Below are positions 24,692-35,900 of a stretch of 64,000 nt of DNA, piece by piece (position 1 is the first letter of the stretch; the number at the start of each line of letters is the position of its first letter). The position numbers and the translations under genes are program-made. The notes under the pieces are model-generated. The model had not been told where the DNA came from and ran no database searches. It saw nothing but the letters and a program-made list of their open reading frames with translations. Source of the stretch: Castor canadensis (taxonomy: Eukaryota > Chordata > Mammalia > Rodentia > Castoridae); NCBI RefSeq assembly GCF_047511655.1, contig NC_133390.1:134717583-134781582 (forward strand). Reading direction: 5' to 3'.

Positions 24692-24757
24692 TGTGCCCAA
24701 TCTCCTCTGATATCAGAAGCTAAGCGGGATGGGCCTGGTTAGTACTTGGATGGGAGA
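24692..24757 (+). pseudogene. 5S rRNA-derived fragment (pseudogene)
   Basis: The segment gcccaatctcctctgatatc, agaagctaagcgggat and gggcctggttagtacttgga then tgggaga matches the central part of vertebrate 5S rRNA, roughly from the conserved gcccgatctcgtctgatctc through gatgggaga. The internal promoter elements (A box, intermediate element and C box) are nearly intact, with one base missing in the gggtcgggcc stretch. Both ends of the 121-nt gene are absent, and I see no T-run terminator directly behind it. It is therefore a truncated retropseudogene or a fragment of a 5S-derived SINE, not a working 5S gene. Confidence 0.88.
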
Positions 24758-25417
24758 AATGAATGTCTTATGGGGCATGGAGGAGGACAATGTGGAGGAG
24801 GGCTCTGAGGTTCAGACCTCAGAGCTGACACAAGCAGCTGCTGAGCCTTCCCTGGTCTCCACGCCACTCCACCCCTATGACTGACTTGCAAAATACAAAC
24901 GACTCCATAAAAGTGGGCACTGGCCAGTGCACCCAAGGGAAAAAGGCCCCAGGGAGCCTGAGCACCAATGCTTCCAGCAGAGCACAGAAAACCCTTCCCT
25001 TATGCCAGCACTGCCCTTGCATGAGGCATCTCCAGGCCTAGGAGCAGGAAGTGAAGAAGGTGGAGTGAGGGAGGTGCTTTCTCTGTCATGTTGGCAGCCA
25101 CACCAGCACAGTTCACCTCTGCTTAGGTGGCCAGTGTAGGATCCAGCTTTACCATGGTTTTCCTCCTCTGAACTTGGAATGAGGCCCAAGAGAAGCAGCA
25201 GCTTTAGAAAATCCGGGTAGAATGAGTACCCTCAACAAGATGGGATTCTAAGCCTCCCAATATTCTTCCATTTTCCTCAAAATTCAGGATGCAGTTCTGA
25301 AAGTGAACAGGTAGGTAGCATATAGGTGTAACACAGAAAGAGCCTCAGACAGACCTAACCCTGCCACAGTTTCTAGATGTCAAGTGTGCATACTTGGTCT
25401 CCTCCATGTCTGCTCCT
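24758..25417. other. Unassigned DNA, relatively GC-rich
   Basis: Several overlapping short ORFs occur in both directions (up to 104 aa at 24875-25189, minus). None has a recognisable domain. The mutual overlap suggests base-composition effects, not genes. Confidence 0.45.
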
Positions 25418-25875
25418 GTGATCCAGGCTCTGGCCATGCTGGCCTTCCTTTATTTCCTGAAACACCCAACTATTTCCTACCACAGGGCCTTTGCCCTTGC
25501 TGCTGCCTCAGCCTATAATGCTGTTCTTCCTCTTTACATGGCTAATCCCTCTCAGTCTTCGGGCCTCAGCTTAAACATCCAATCCTTAACCATCTGACTA
25601 AGAGTAGCCTCTGACCCTCTCTGTCTGGCCCCCTCCTGTCTTAGTTCTTTGCTTTTATTTGCAAAGTGCTAATCATAATTTCCAATTATTTTCTTCACTG
25701 AGTTTTTTTGTGACTGGTATTTTTAGGTCATATTTTAGCTCTCACACAGAAGGAGAAGCTCCAGGGGCCTGGATCATGCCTGCCTGGTTCACTCTATGAG
25801 CTCAGTACCCTGTGCTCAGTGCTCAGTGCCTGGGGATGGGTCACTGTGTTTGTTGAAAGAATAAGTGAGTGAAAA
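25418..25875 (+). mobile_element. L2 LINE 3' end
   Basis: The text acagggcctttgcccttgct, gctgcctcagcctataatgc and tgttcttcctctttacatgg, later tcagtgcctggggatgg and tgtttgttgaaagaataagt, follows the L2 3' end (ggcctttgcacttgctgttc ... ttgttgaatgaatga). It is old and divergent. The 67-aa ORF at 25394-25597 lies in it. Confidence 0.82.
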
Positions 25876-25907
25876 CATTTTTGACTAGATGATTGAAAGA
25901 ATGAACA

Positions 25908-25949
25908 AGGGAAGGAAGGAAGGGAGGGAGGGAGGAAAAGAAGAAAAGA
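25908..25949. repeat. (GGAA)/(GGGA)n purine-rich simple repeat
   Basis: Tandem ggaa then ggga units (gggaaggaaggaagggaggg). Confidence 0.85.
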
Positions 25950-26199
25950 ACCTGGTTCTGACCTCATTTACACTATTATTCTGACATCAAGAAACTTAGC
26001 AACTAGAGGGAAGAGAAGACTGAAAACATTTTTTTCTGTATTAACAGGATTATACAAAGGAGACGGACTGTGGACACCAAGGAAGAACCCTTGTCACTTG
26101 TCTATCTATGAGGTGATTCCCAACTTCCCAGTGAAGTTGTTTTAAAAAAAACATTTAACAACTGTATTAGCTTTGTAAATGTGAGTAAAATAGTCAAAT

Positions 26200-26345
26200 G
26201 TACACTTGTAATATTTTTATTAGTATATATGGTACAAAGGGGTTTCCTTGTGACATTTCCATATGTGCACATAATGTGCTTTGATCAAATTCACTCCCTC
26301 TATGACACTTATAATATTTTATTCATTAATTATACAACAGACTCA
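26200..26345 (-). mobile_element. LINE-1 3' terminal fragment, antisense
   Basis: The text atttttattagtatatatgg, tacaaaggggtttccttgtg and acatttccatatgtgcacat resembles the antisense L1 3' terminus seen at 12902 and 54210 (tttttattaggatatatttg; gacatttc). Only about 150 bp remain. Confidence 0.55.
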
Positions 26346-26424
26346 TGTATACAGTCATATGTTATAAAATAGTCATGCCTAATTACTGCTTTTGTCTCAT
26401 GCTCATATTTCATGGCATGCTTTT

Positions 26425-27178
26425 TGAAACTTTTATTTTGAAACAAAAATAGACTCACAAGAAGATGCTAAGAAAATGCAGTCTTGTCCCACATACCCTT
26501 CCCTGGGTTCCTTGATAGCAGCACCAAACCAGCCCAGGAAATCGATGCTGGTGTTGTCCAGAGAGAGATTCACACATGAGCAGCTTCACACACATTCACT
26601 TGTGTTATGCGTGCTGTGCTTCTAGGTATGTGGTGTGCTGTATGTTTGTGGGTGTTGCACATGTGTGTGTTATGAGTCCTGTGTTATATGTATGTGTGTT
26701 GCATGTGTTTGTGTGTTCTGTGTAACACTGTACAACTCCATCATGCCTAGAGCTGCATGTAGCCAGCATCACAAGTAAGATTCTTAACTCCACTGTCACC
26801 ACCACCACCAGGTTCCTCTTTGTGTCATTCTTCGATAGCCACCCCAACCCTTGGTCCCCTGCTCCTCACTGACAGTGACTGGTATGTTCTTCACCTTCAT
26901 AGTTTTACCTCAGAAATGTCATACAAGAGGGATTGTGCACTTTGGAAACTTTCAGGGGTTTTTCTCACTCAGCATGGGTTGCTGCATGTATCAATACTTT
27001 TCTCCTTTTCATTGCCATGTAGTATTCCATACTGTAGAAAGACCACTTTGGTAACCATTCACCTCCTTGAAGGACATATTGGTAACTTTAAGTTTGGTGT
27101 GGTTATGAATAAAACATTTGTATGCAAATTTCCCTGTGAATACATTTTCACTTCTTTGAGCAGTTGGGCCACCCAGCT
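26425..27178 (-). mobile_element. Old L1M 3' UTR, antisense, with TG-rich insert
   Basis: Plus-strand text ttttattttgaaacaaaaat, then cattgccatgtagtattcca, ggtaaccattcacctccttg, aaggacatattggtaacttt and ggttatgaataaaacatttg, is the complement of an old L1M end. A TG-rich low-complexity tract (about 26600-26735) sits in the middle. The 120-aa plus-strand ORF at 26820-27182 is antisense to the LINE. Confidence 0.75.
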
Positions 27179-27297
27179 TTAAGACAAGCAGGAAATGGTT
27201 TTTTAGATGCTTCACGAGTTTCCCTAACATCAGGCTCTTCATCTCCACAATGTCACAAAATGTAAGGTTTATGCAAAGCAGTCTTTGAAATACATTG

Positions 27298-27625
27298 GGC
27301 TTCTACACGCATGGGTTCCACATTTATGGATTCAACCAACCATGGATTGAAAATATTTTTAAAAATTACACCTGTACTGAGAATGTACAGACTTTTTATC
27401 CTTGTCATTATTCCCTGAGTAACACAGTACACCACTATTTTCATAGCACTTGCATTGTATTAGGCTTTAGAGGCCACACAGAGATGATTTGAAGTACACT
27501 GGGCCAGGTGCAGAGGTGTGCAAATACTGCCCCATGTCACATGAAGGGCTTAGGTATCCGTGGATTTTGTTGTTTTCAGGGAGTCCTGGAACCAATTTCC
27601 CATGGACACCAAGGAACAATTTTAC
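27298..27625. mobile_element. Tigger-type (TcMar) MITE, copy 1
   Basis: Landmarks are ggattcaaccaaccatggat, ctgtactgagaatgtacaga, cttgtcattattccctgagt, gcacttgcattgtattaggc, tccgtggattttgttgtttt and gggagtcctggaaccaattt. They match a short non-autonomous Tigger-related element of which a second copy lies in opposite orientation at 62788-63113. It has no coding capacity. Confidence 0.78.
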
Positions 27626-28555
27626 TTATTTTTGATGTTGAAAGTAGCAACTGCACACTCCCAACTTTGAAGCCATTGCCAAGATGTTCTTATCATCCTT
27701 CCTGAAAATTCCTCTGTTCAAACTCAAATTGTACCAACTGAGATCACTTCAGGCCAATGCATTTTCTCCAAAGACTATTTTATTTCATAAAATAGAATAA
27801 TTCCAGGCCTGTTGTATTAAGGACTTACTCCTTGCTTGAATAAAGACACATTCCCCTCTCTGAGGGCTAACTCAGACACAAAGAAATGGTGACATCTGGG
27901 TAGACAGTGGGAATGGGAGAAGTGTGGCCAACTCTCCACGGATGGGAACCCAGGATAAGTAAACACTGATGAGAGGACAGGAGAGGATGGAGATGCAGGG
28001 CTTCCCACAAAAGGGCAGACATACTCAAACTCTTGATCAAGAAATTGTATGCAATTTCAGGGTCTCTATGTAATATGGACCAGCCAGGGCCAACTACAAT
28101 TTCAATGACATAATTTTCCACAGGTGACAATAATCTTGCTTATAGCTTCCAGGAATCCCTAAGCCTTTGTCTGATTTTCATTTAATTGAACCTTTTATTC
28201 ATCAGCAACATCCACTCTCAGATATTAAATACACTGTTATGAGAGTTCAATAGTATTCACTGCTCTGTGCAGCAATTCCACTTTGTAATTTAGAGTGAAA
28301 GAAATGACATCATCATTCCCAATCATCAGTAACCACCCCCTACGCACACCCACAGTGGTGGACACTGAGGACACAGATGAGTCCAATTAAATCCTTGTGT
28401 TGCTCAGCCTTGTTAAGATAGGTAAGCAGAGTTTGTGACATCATTCAAGTCTCAGAAATCTGTGGGCTGTAAGCTCAGGTTTGAGCACAAACTAGTCCCT
28501 ACTCCCAGAGGGAATTGTGATTTTTTTTCTCAATATTTTCTCCTTCCCCACATAC
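27626..28555. other. Unassigned DNA
   Basis: No gene or named repeat. ORFs are at most 87 aa. Confidence 0.5.
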
Positions 28556-28732
28556 CCAGCTTTATCACAGTATGACTGTCAAATAAAAATGGGATACATT
28601 TACGGGGTACAATGTGACCATCTGATACACACACACAAAACCAAGCTGACTAACATATCCATTACCTCTGTGTGAGTGCACATGCACCCTCAGAACACTT
28701 AAGGCCTACTTTCTCAGCAAATTTCAAGACAT
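28556..28732 (-). mobile_element. L1MA-like 3' UTR, antisense, part 1 (interrupted)
   Basis: The text tacggggtacaatgtgacca, ctgatacacacacaca and ctgactaacatatccattac, then cagaacacttaaggcctact and cagcaaatttcaag, is the complement of an L1MA-type 3' UTR. The match stops after 'gcaaatttcaag' and resumes at about 29181 with ataatggattctcattaatt, which is the next part of the same consensus. Confidence 0.72.
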
Positions 28733-29002
28733 GATATCCATTAAGAAGGATGAAATTGTGCTGTTTGCTAGAAAATGGATGGAACTAGAGATCTTCATGG
28801 TAAGGGAACATTATGGTCTCATAAAGACAAGTGTTTCATGTTTTCTCTCATTTGTGGAAGCTAGGGGAAACAAAACAAATCAAAACAAAACAAAACAAAA
28901 ACCAAGGTCTCCTTAAAGGGGATTTATAGGGAAGTGGAAGGGGAAGGATGGAGGGGAAATAAGAAAAAGTAACAGGGGAGGTGATGTGATTGAAGTACAT
29001 TA

Positions 29003-29033
<31 letters not shown>

Positions 29034-29080
29034 GTCATTATGAAACCACTTACTTTGTACACATCAATTAAAAAAAACAC
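28733..29080 (+). mobile_element. Younger LINE-1 3' end inserted into the L1MA copy
   Basis: The sense strand shows the end of ORF2 (attaagaaggatgaaattgt, aatggatggaactagagatc, atgttttctctcatttgtgg) and a rodent 3' UTR, with an (AAAAC)n run at 28871-28903 and a (TG)n run at 29002-29029. It ends in an A-run (attaaaaaaaacac). It is heavily 5'-truncated. It lies between the two halves of the antisense L1MA copy. Confidence 0.75.
29002..29029. repeat. (TG)n microsatellite
   Basis: Fourteen TG units, inside the L1 3' UTR. The valine/cysteine run in the overlapping ORF is an artefact of this repeat. Confidence 0.95.
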
Positions 29081-29085
29081 AGTAG

Positions 29086-29180
29086 TTTGGTTGTTTTGTT
29101 TTGTTTTGGTGGTTAGGATCCAACCAAGGACCTTGCATAGTGCTAGGCAAGTGCTCTACCACTCGGCTACATCTCCAGCC
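29086..29180 (-). repeat. ID-type SINE, antisense
   Basis: The complement reads ggctggagatgtagccgagt, ggtagagcacttgcctagca, aggtccttggttggatcc and a (AAAAC)n-type tail. The B-box region is ttggttggatcc, mutated from ggttcgatcc. It sits directly behind the tail of the younger L1 and before the second half of the L1MA copy. Confidence 0.88.
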
Positions 29181-29505
29181 TATAATGGATTCTCATTAAT
29201 TTCAGTCACCTTGCTACTGAAGACCCAATGGTCTCCAGTCCATATAAATGAGAATTTGTATTTTTTGACTCACATTTCCCCTTCTCCCTCCCTCCCCGGC
29301 CCCTGATAACCTCCAATCTACTCTCTGTGACTGAGTTCTACTGATTTTAGATTCCATATGTAAGGGAGATTTTGTATTATTTATCTTTCCATGCCTGGCT
29401 TACTTTACTTACCACAATGTTCTTCAAATTCATTCATATTGTCCCAAGTGAGAGAATTTCCTTCTCTCTTTAAAACTGAATTATATTCCATTGTATGTAT
29501 AATAT
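29181..29505 (-). mobile_element. L1MA-like 3' UTR, antisense, part 2
   Basis: It continues part 1: tttcagtcaccttgctactg, cctgataacctccaatctac, tttagattccatatgtaagg, ggcttactttacttaccaca and gaattatattccattgtatg. These are the complement of successive parts of an L1MA 3' UTR and ORF2 end. It runs into a TG-rich tract at 29508-29534. Confidence 0.75.
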
Positions 29506-30762
29506 TATATGTGTGTGTGTGTGTGTGCGTGCGTGTATGTGCATATCCATATATATGCATGGACTTGTAAGAACTGGAAAAGAATCCACAGCCCTGGTGG
29601 CACTCCAGATTTTCTTATGGTTGTGATGGGGCCAAGGAGCCTGAGCGATGCCTTATGGGCTTTGGAAAGAGAGGAGTCCAACAGTACTGACTAAGGCAGT
29701 GCTGATGTTTAAAGGCAAGGAAATGCTGCCAGCAATAGCCACAGTGACAACCACAGTCCGAGATGCCCCTTTCAGGCCCCCAGACTTCTAGAATTCTTGA
29801 GCAATCCAAGAGAAGAAAAGAGGATCTGGGAAAATGAAAAATACTAGACCAGAACTAGCTTTGATTCCAATTAACAAAGTAAAAAAGCTATGGTATCTGT
29901 ACCCAGCAGGAGTGAATTATGCTTCTGCACTGAACTGATGCTTAGGAAATGTCTCTTCTCCCCACCACATGAGCATTTTTATGCTTAACCAGAACTATAA
30001 TTATCCAGATTTGGATGTATGAGTATGTCTGGCATGTTCACAGAGCTTAGCCTTCAGTCATACATTCCTGTTTAAAGGGAGAGGAATGGGAAATTCACAT
30101 TGGGGAGAATGAGGTACTTAAAGAACATGTGGTGAACGGTGACAACGGGGGATAAAGCAACTCAGTGAGATGTGTTGGGGACAGTGTGAGGTGAGCACAT
30201 AGAGAACAAAAAAGCTGCAAAGGTAGAAGTTCCAGAATGCATTAACAAGTGAGGAAATAACTGGACAGTGGTTGAACACTGATGTGCATCAGAATCCATG
30301 TTTCTGCAACAGACCATGAAACTCCTACATTCCCAAGGCAAAGGCAGGAAGGACCCTGGTCTTGGACTATTCCACACACCATTCAATACCACCTGAGGCC
30401 CAGTTATGTTTTTGTACTTTCCTAGGTAAATGCATATGGTGGCCATGGTTTTATTGGTCTTGCAGAGCTTGTGCTGTTGTATCTGCTGGTTGTGAACCCA
30501 AGCCTGATGACTGAAGGGTAGGAGACTGAGAGATTATAGTTATTCTTAATGTGTGTGTGTTTAAAAAATCAGAAGCCAATAAATGAGCTTCTTTCTACCA
30601 GCTTCTCTTTAGATGTCAGGTGTACTTTATTTGATAGGTACCATGTAAATTCTAAAAGAAATGAGGAATGCTGGAAAAAAGTTGAGGTTGCTAAGTGTTC
30701 ATCAGCCTTGACCTAATGGGAGTTTAATGCTAAAGGCACAATTTATCTTAAATCTCTTAAAT

Positions 30763-30769
<7 letters not shown>
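29506..30769. other. Unassigned DNA with TG tract at the left edge
   Basis: The edge holds (TG)n with GTGCGTGCG interruptions (29508-29534). At 30265-30297, cagtggttgaacactgatgt followed by gcatcagaatcc resembles one end of a MER5-type element, but the rest does not follow. No gene is seen; the 94-aa minus-strand ORF at 30162-30446 has no motif. Confidence 0.5.

Positions 30770-30805
<36 letters not shown>
30770..30805. repeat. (TA)n microsatellite
   Basis: About 18 uninterrupted TA units, starting gtgtatatatata. Such runs can extrude into cruciform or hairpin DNA. Confidence 0.95.
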
Positions 30806-30809
<4 letters not shown>

Positions 30810-30964
30810 AGGCAAAAATAACTGTATAACTTCAAGAACCACATAGTGTATATTACATAGTGCCCAAACTCCTGCAGGTTTGCTGCCTTCTCTACTGGAA
30901 GAGTATGCCTTTTGCCTTGAAATCAAGAATAGTAGCTATATACAAACACATCTCATATTTGTTA

Positions 30965-31125
30965 CACCATATTTCCAAAGTATTTTCACATATATCTCAC
31001 TAATCTTCCAACGTCGTGGCTTACACTTATTAAGAGGTGAAGTAATATTGCCAAGGTAACACATTTTGCAAAGAATTTGAACCAAGATTTTTTTCACTAC
31101 AAATTAGTGCTTGATGTATCATATA
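30965..31125 (-). repeat. MIR SINE, antisense (copy 1)
   Basis: Plus-strand text attttcacatatatctcact, aatcttcc, taagaggtgaagtaatattg, ccaaggtaacaca and gaatttgaaccaagat is the complement of MIR (consensus order: count of lowered bases, aactgaggctcagagaggtt-like part, gcccaaggtcacacag, gattcgaaccca). It is strongly diverged. Confidence 0.68.
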
Positions 31126-31194
31126 GGTCTGCTTCCCTAAAAAAAATTGGAATGCCAGTTTTATACATGTAATTTGATTAAGTCTCAAATCCAA

Positions 31195-31315
31195 CTGGAT
31201 AGGTTATTTCTCCCACTTAGAAAGGAGAAAGCAGCCCAGAGACAGAAAATCTTTTCCTTATAGTAACATAGCTTATAATGGGTGCCCTAGTGCTAGAGTA
31301 GAAGTCTTCTGGTTT
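31195..31315 (-). repeat. MIR SINE, antisense (copy 2)
   Basis: The text ttatttctcccacttagaaa, ggagaaagcagcccagagac and ttatagtaacatagcttata, then agtagaagtcttctgg, again follows the MIR complement. It is close to copy 1 and in the same orientation. Confidence 0.6.
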
Positions 31316-31721
31316 AATTCACAGGTATGTCTACTTTCTGTAAGTGTATGTGTAAACCTGAGTCCTGTAACACTTTAAGAAATCACCCCAGAATGTAATA
31401 AATACAACACTTTAACCAAACCCAGGAGTGCCTATTCTCAGAGCACAAAAACCTTGGATGAGTGACTGACTGGGCCAGCAGCTTATCAGGGAGATGATTA
31501 GTATACTAGCTGGTGCCAAGGAGCCCCAAGTCTTCTGCCAGTTAGGTCCATGGCTCTGTGCTAGGCTAAGGAGATCAGGCTGTGCCTTCCCACAAGGAGA
31601 TGCACTGAATTTTCCTCCTGTGGCCTCTTTGCCCTATTGAGGCTGCCTCAGGTATTTCATACTATCCCAGATTTGGTAGCTCAGTGCTCTTAGTGTGTGA
31701 TAAATGCCTAGGTGGGTATCC
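31316..31721. other. Unassigned DNA
   Basis: No gene or repeat recognised. Confidence 0.5.
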
Positions 31722-32116
31722 AATGGCTTCTGTAACAAATACCAAAAGCTAGAAAACAACAGAAATGTATTCACTCACCATTCTGGAAGCCAGGAGTTGA
31801 AAGCAAGATGTTGGCCAAGCCATATTCTCTCCAATAGCTCCAAGGGAGGATCCTTCCCTGCCTTCTGCAGCTTCTAATGTTTGCTGACATACAGTGGCAT
31901 TCCTTGGCTTGCAGATATATCATTTCAGTCACATGGCCTCCCCCTTCCCCTGTATGTTTCACATTGTCAGCCTGTGTGTCTGTTTCTGTGCCCAAATTTC
32001 CCACTTTTATAAAAATATCAGTCATATTGGATTAGGACCCACCCTAACTTGATTACATTTTCACCATCCTATTTCTAAATGTGGTCATTTTCTGAGATAC
32101 TGTTCAGTCCCTGACA
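31722..32116 (-). mobile_element. Solo LTR, MLT1-like (ERVL-MaLR), antisense
   Basis: Plus-strand text gcttctgtaacaaataccaa, aaacaacagaaatgtattca, ctcaccattctggaagccag, gtcatattggattaggaccc and accctaacttgattacattt is the complement of an MLT1-type LTR. On the minus strand it begins tgtcagggactgaacagtat. It is old, and no internal viral sequence is present. The 84-aa ORF (31771-32025) lies inside it. Confidence 0.8.
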
Positions 32117-32839
32117 TAATCCTTTCTGGGCTCACTTGGTTGGGGAACATCCCTGGCTCAAACTCCACTGATGTAACTGTGGTTGATGAAGAAAAAGACC
32201 CAGGCTTGGCATAGTGGATGTTCCATCTTGGTCATTGTTTGGTAAATATTTTCAACTTAACTCTATTGTGCACCTGAAATTCCAACAGAAAGCCAAAGTC
32301 CCACCTCAAGAAGTAACTGTTATGAAATAAGGCAAGGCTCCCTTTCTCCATTGTTTGCAAGTGCTCATTGCTCTGTCTTTATTCACACTAGTACATGATA
32401 AAAATAATTCACAAGATATTAGAAGAGAAATCAATCACAGCTCACATGCTATGTCCTTCCTGTAAGTTTGAGATTGAGTAGTTGATTCCAGATGCACCAT
32501 GAGACCTCTCCCCAAGGTCATAAAAGAAAGCTTGAGCCAGAACCAGAATGACTGACATCAGTTCTGCCTCAAATTCTTCTTTCTCTATGTTTCATTGCTA
32601 TTCGGTAACAAAAAGATGAACGCCACTCAGGAAGATCAGAGGAAGCACTTAGTAGGCACAGGCTTGAACATCTCCTTGATTCCTGACCTGCCTCAGGCCA
32701 GTCACTGGCCTCTTTGCTTCCTCCTGAGCCATCTCATGCCATCTTCTCATGAATGTCCACCACGGACAGGATTGCCCACCTGGACATGAGTACAAGCTTA
32801 GCAGCTTATCATATCCATCTTTATGACCAGCCATGTCCC
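32117..32839. other. Unassigned DNA
   Basis: No gene is recognised. The part from about 32640 may be the body of an old MIR or L2 element whose end lies at 32840-32925. Confidence 0.45.
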
Positions 32840-32925
32840 TGGATCCATGATTCCGTTTGCCAAGGTATGTGAGATGGCGCATGTGTGGCACACAGTAAAT
32901 GTTTGATAAAGGTCAGCTCTGGTTG
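32840..32925 (+). repeat. MIR/L2 3'-end fragment
   Basis: The text gcatgtgtggcacacagtaa followed by atgtttgataaaggtcag matches the common end of MIR and L2 (tggcacatagtaagcgctca, ataaatgtt). Confidence 0.6.
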
Positions 32926-35900
32926 CAGTGGTGATGAGGGTGTGATAAGCTTAATGTCCAGGTGCTCTAGTGTGATCATTTCTGATATGGAGCTTAAGCA
33001 ATGAGCTCAATGCAATCATGAGTAAGTTCTCACTCAATTAAGCTTGTTTGTGCAGGATGGTGCCAACACAGTGAAGGCTGCCACCATTGCTCTAGGCCTA
33101 TTCTATGTTCGGTTGAATAGGTGCTTACTCTAAACCACGCCCTGTGTTGAGTAATTCAGGCCCAAATCAGCCCTGCAGAGGTCACACCTTCAGTCATACT
33201 TTGACTGTCTGTGATTTTGTAAACCCGAAGCCATTTAGTTACTTTGTCCTCAGCTCCACCATCCGGAATGTTGGCTCTAGCAAAATTCTAGAACTGAGAT
33301 TCATTTTTGTATTACTTTTTGCTTCTCTGAAATTCTCTCTGTGATCACATGCTTCATTTCATGACAAGGATGTCCTCAGAAGCTGAATTAGAGACAGAGC
33401 AGGCTGTCTAAATTCCCTGTCTGAGCACTGACATAATATGCCACTTTCCAACTGAGAAGTCTGTACCATTTGCCTAGAGTTGTGCAGGTTTGTGATGCCA
33501 TTTTCCCAGTTGAATTATTAAGAGCACCCTTTTCACATTATATGATTGCATCAGCCTTCTGACATACTGGCACTCAGTCTGTTCTGTTCATGTCTCTGGG
33601 TCCCAGTTCAGAGTCACATAACACCCACCCTAAACTCCTGGGTGGTAGTTCTGGGTTGGACTTCATCTCCCAGACCTGTGGGCACATGAAAAAGGGGTCC
33701 CTCATCATGGTTACTGTTCTTGTAGATGTATACTTCTCTTTCCCAGAGCCAGGGAGGGGTGGAGTGAGGAGGAAAAAGGGACAGGAGGAAAGGAGGGGAA
33801 GAAGGGACAGGAGGAAGGCAAGGCAAGAGTCAGAAGTATAAGGGCCCCGAGAGGGATGAGAACTGTGCAGGTAGGTATGCTGGAGAGAAGGAAGCACCTT
33901 TCAGTCAGCTGTGCATCTTAGAACTCAGAAGTCCTGCAACTGTGGGCTCCTAACAGCATTATCTTCAAATGCAAGCATTTGTTATTTAAGGGATGCTGCA
34001 AATAAACTTCCATGTCCTTAGCTCCACCATGAACCAAGATTCAGGTGGGCACCTGCCTACTTCATGTGTGAATTCTGACATATACAGGAAAGAATTTTAA
34101 TGGAAAATAGCATCACAAAACAGACCACATGTCACATTTACAAGGTAGTATTTTCCATTTCTGGGTAAATTATAATGAGAAGAAGTTCTTTGTCCAAAAT
34201 CCCTTCCATGGGCCAACTGGTAATTTGGTAAACAGAGAATGTGCTAGAAATTACTTTGGAAAGGATTTTCCATCACTTCATGAAGGTTTGGGAAAGTAGG
34301 CAATCACACTGACATAAAGACAGGACATTATCCTTCTGGATAATGGAAGTCCCTGGAAGGCTTCCTGCTGCTACTTTCAAGGCATTTTTTATTAAAAACA
34401 AAACAAAACAAAATCCTGACCTCCCTGAGTGTGGCTTCTGACTTTTGAAAGGTGTGTATTTGATTTTTTAAAGGTTATTCCAATAAAGAGACATGGTACT
34501 TCAGTTGAGATTTCTCAAAAGAAATTAATCTCCCAATTGATAGTGTGTGGTTTGTGTTTAGAGCTCAACATTACTGTAGGATGAGACCAAGTATATATAT
34601 GTGGCTTCTCAAAAGCCACCAGAGCCAAGCCACAGGGACAAACTTGCAGTGGCAGGACAAACAAGGAAAGGAAAAACACAGCCCCTTGCTTGCTTGCTGA
34701 GGGTAGGCGAAATCTTTGGTGTAAACAAAATCCTGCTGTTCTTAGAATGCAGCCTCCAGGCAAGGAATTGAGCCAAGTTCATCAATCCCCAAAACCACAC
34801 GGTGAGGCCTTAAGTTTCCTACCAGTAATGATTCAATTCATGTCTAGATTGTTAGTAATTTCACTATTAACATGATATTCATTATAGAACAGTTATTGTC
34901 TGCTCGTATTTGTTATCTGTGGAGTATATGGTAGTCAAAGAAGGCATTTTTCTTTCTCAAGGAAGCAAAGTAATAGCTCCATGTTTGTTTGTTTATGAAT
35001 TGCCAATGTCTCTTACATACAAGGTCAAGAGAATTGTCTTAGGTCCATATGCTATGAACTAGAAACAGTATTGGCTGATAATGAGGTACTAGACCTCAGC
35101 ATGTGGGAAAAGAGGCCAGTCCTTCTGAAAGTTGCACCATGACTGCTGTGGGCATTTCACCAGTACAAAACTCAGCTCTGAGTTGACATCAGAATGAATA
35201 CCATTTCTTATTTATGTTATTTATGTTAATAAATACTGACAAACAATAAGCTCATTTTCAAAATATTGATTGGCATTTTTGACATTTTTATCTTCAAGCA
35301 GATTGCATAGACATTATTGGCTACCTTGTGCTGCTTCTATAAGGGAGATATTTGCAAAATCAGAGACTTGACAAATACAGAGTGTAGCCCAGCCAGTTGA
35401 TTTCCCCAGTTCTCTTTCTATGGCTGGGTGATTTTTTTTTTTTCACAATTTCAAGAACTGAGAAGAGTATGGTACAGTTCTCCCTTCTATGACATTCTCT
35501 TGCAATCTGAATTGTGGACAATCTGTCATAGTTTTCTTTGTTACAGTTTTCATGTGAGTTAATGGGTTCTCTTTGAAATCTCAGATGCTGGCAAAAAAGA
35601 AAAAGAAAAATGTGTTTATTAGAAAGAAAAATAGCGATGATACATATTAGAGGGACCACCTCTCCCTCGAGTACTGGGGCAGGAGTTAGGCATTGTTAGA
35701 GCATTGTTAAATGCTGTTAATGCACTGTCAAAGTCAACAATAGGCCTTCATTGTAACCCTTTTGTTGTTTATTTTTCCTTTAAATAAGGTAAGATGTTGG
35801 GGACCAGTGTGATTTGACTTCCTAATTGATAGCCATTAGACTTTTGTCTGGTGCTCTGCTGCTTCCAGGAAGGACTATCAGCCAAGTAGCCCTCATTCCA

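Noticed and set aside
24224..24700. 158-aa minus-strand ORF
   Set aside because: It is antisense to an old dispersed repeat and overlaps the 5S-derived fragment. No domain is seen.
26820..27182. 120-aa plus-strand ORF
   Set aside because: It is the complement of an old L1M 3' region.
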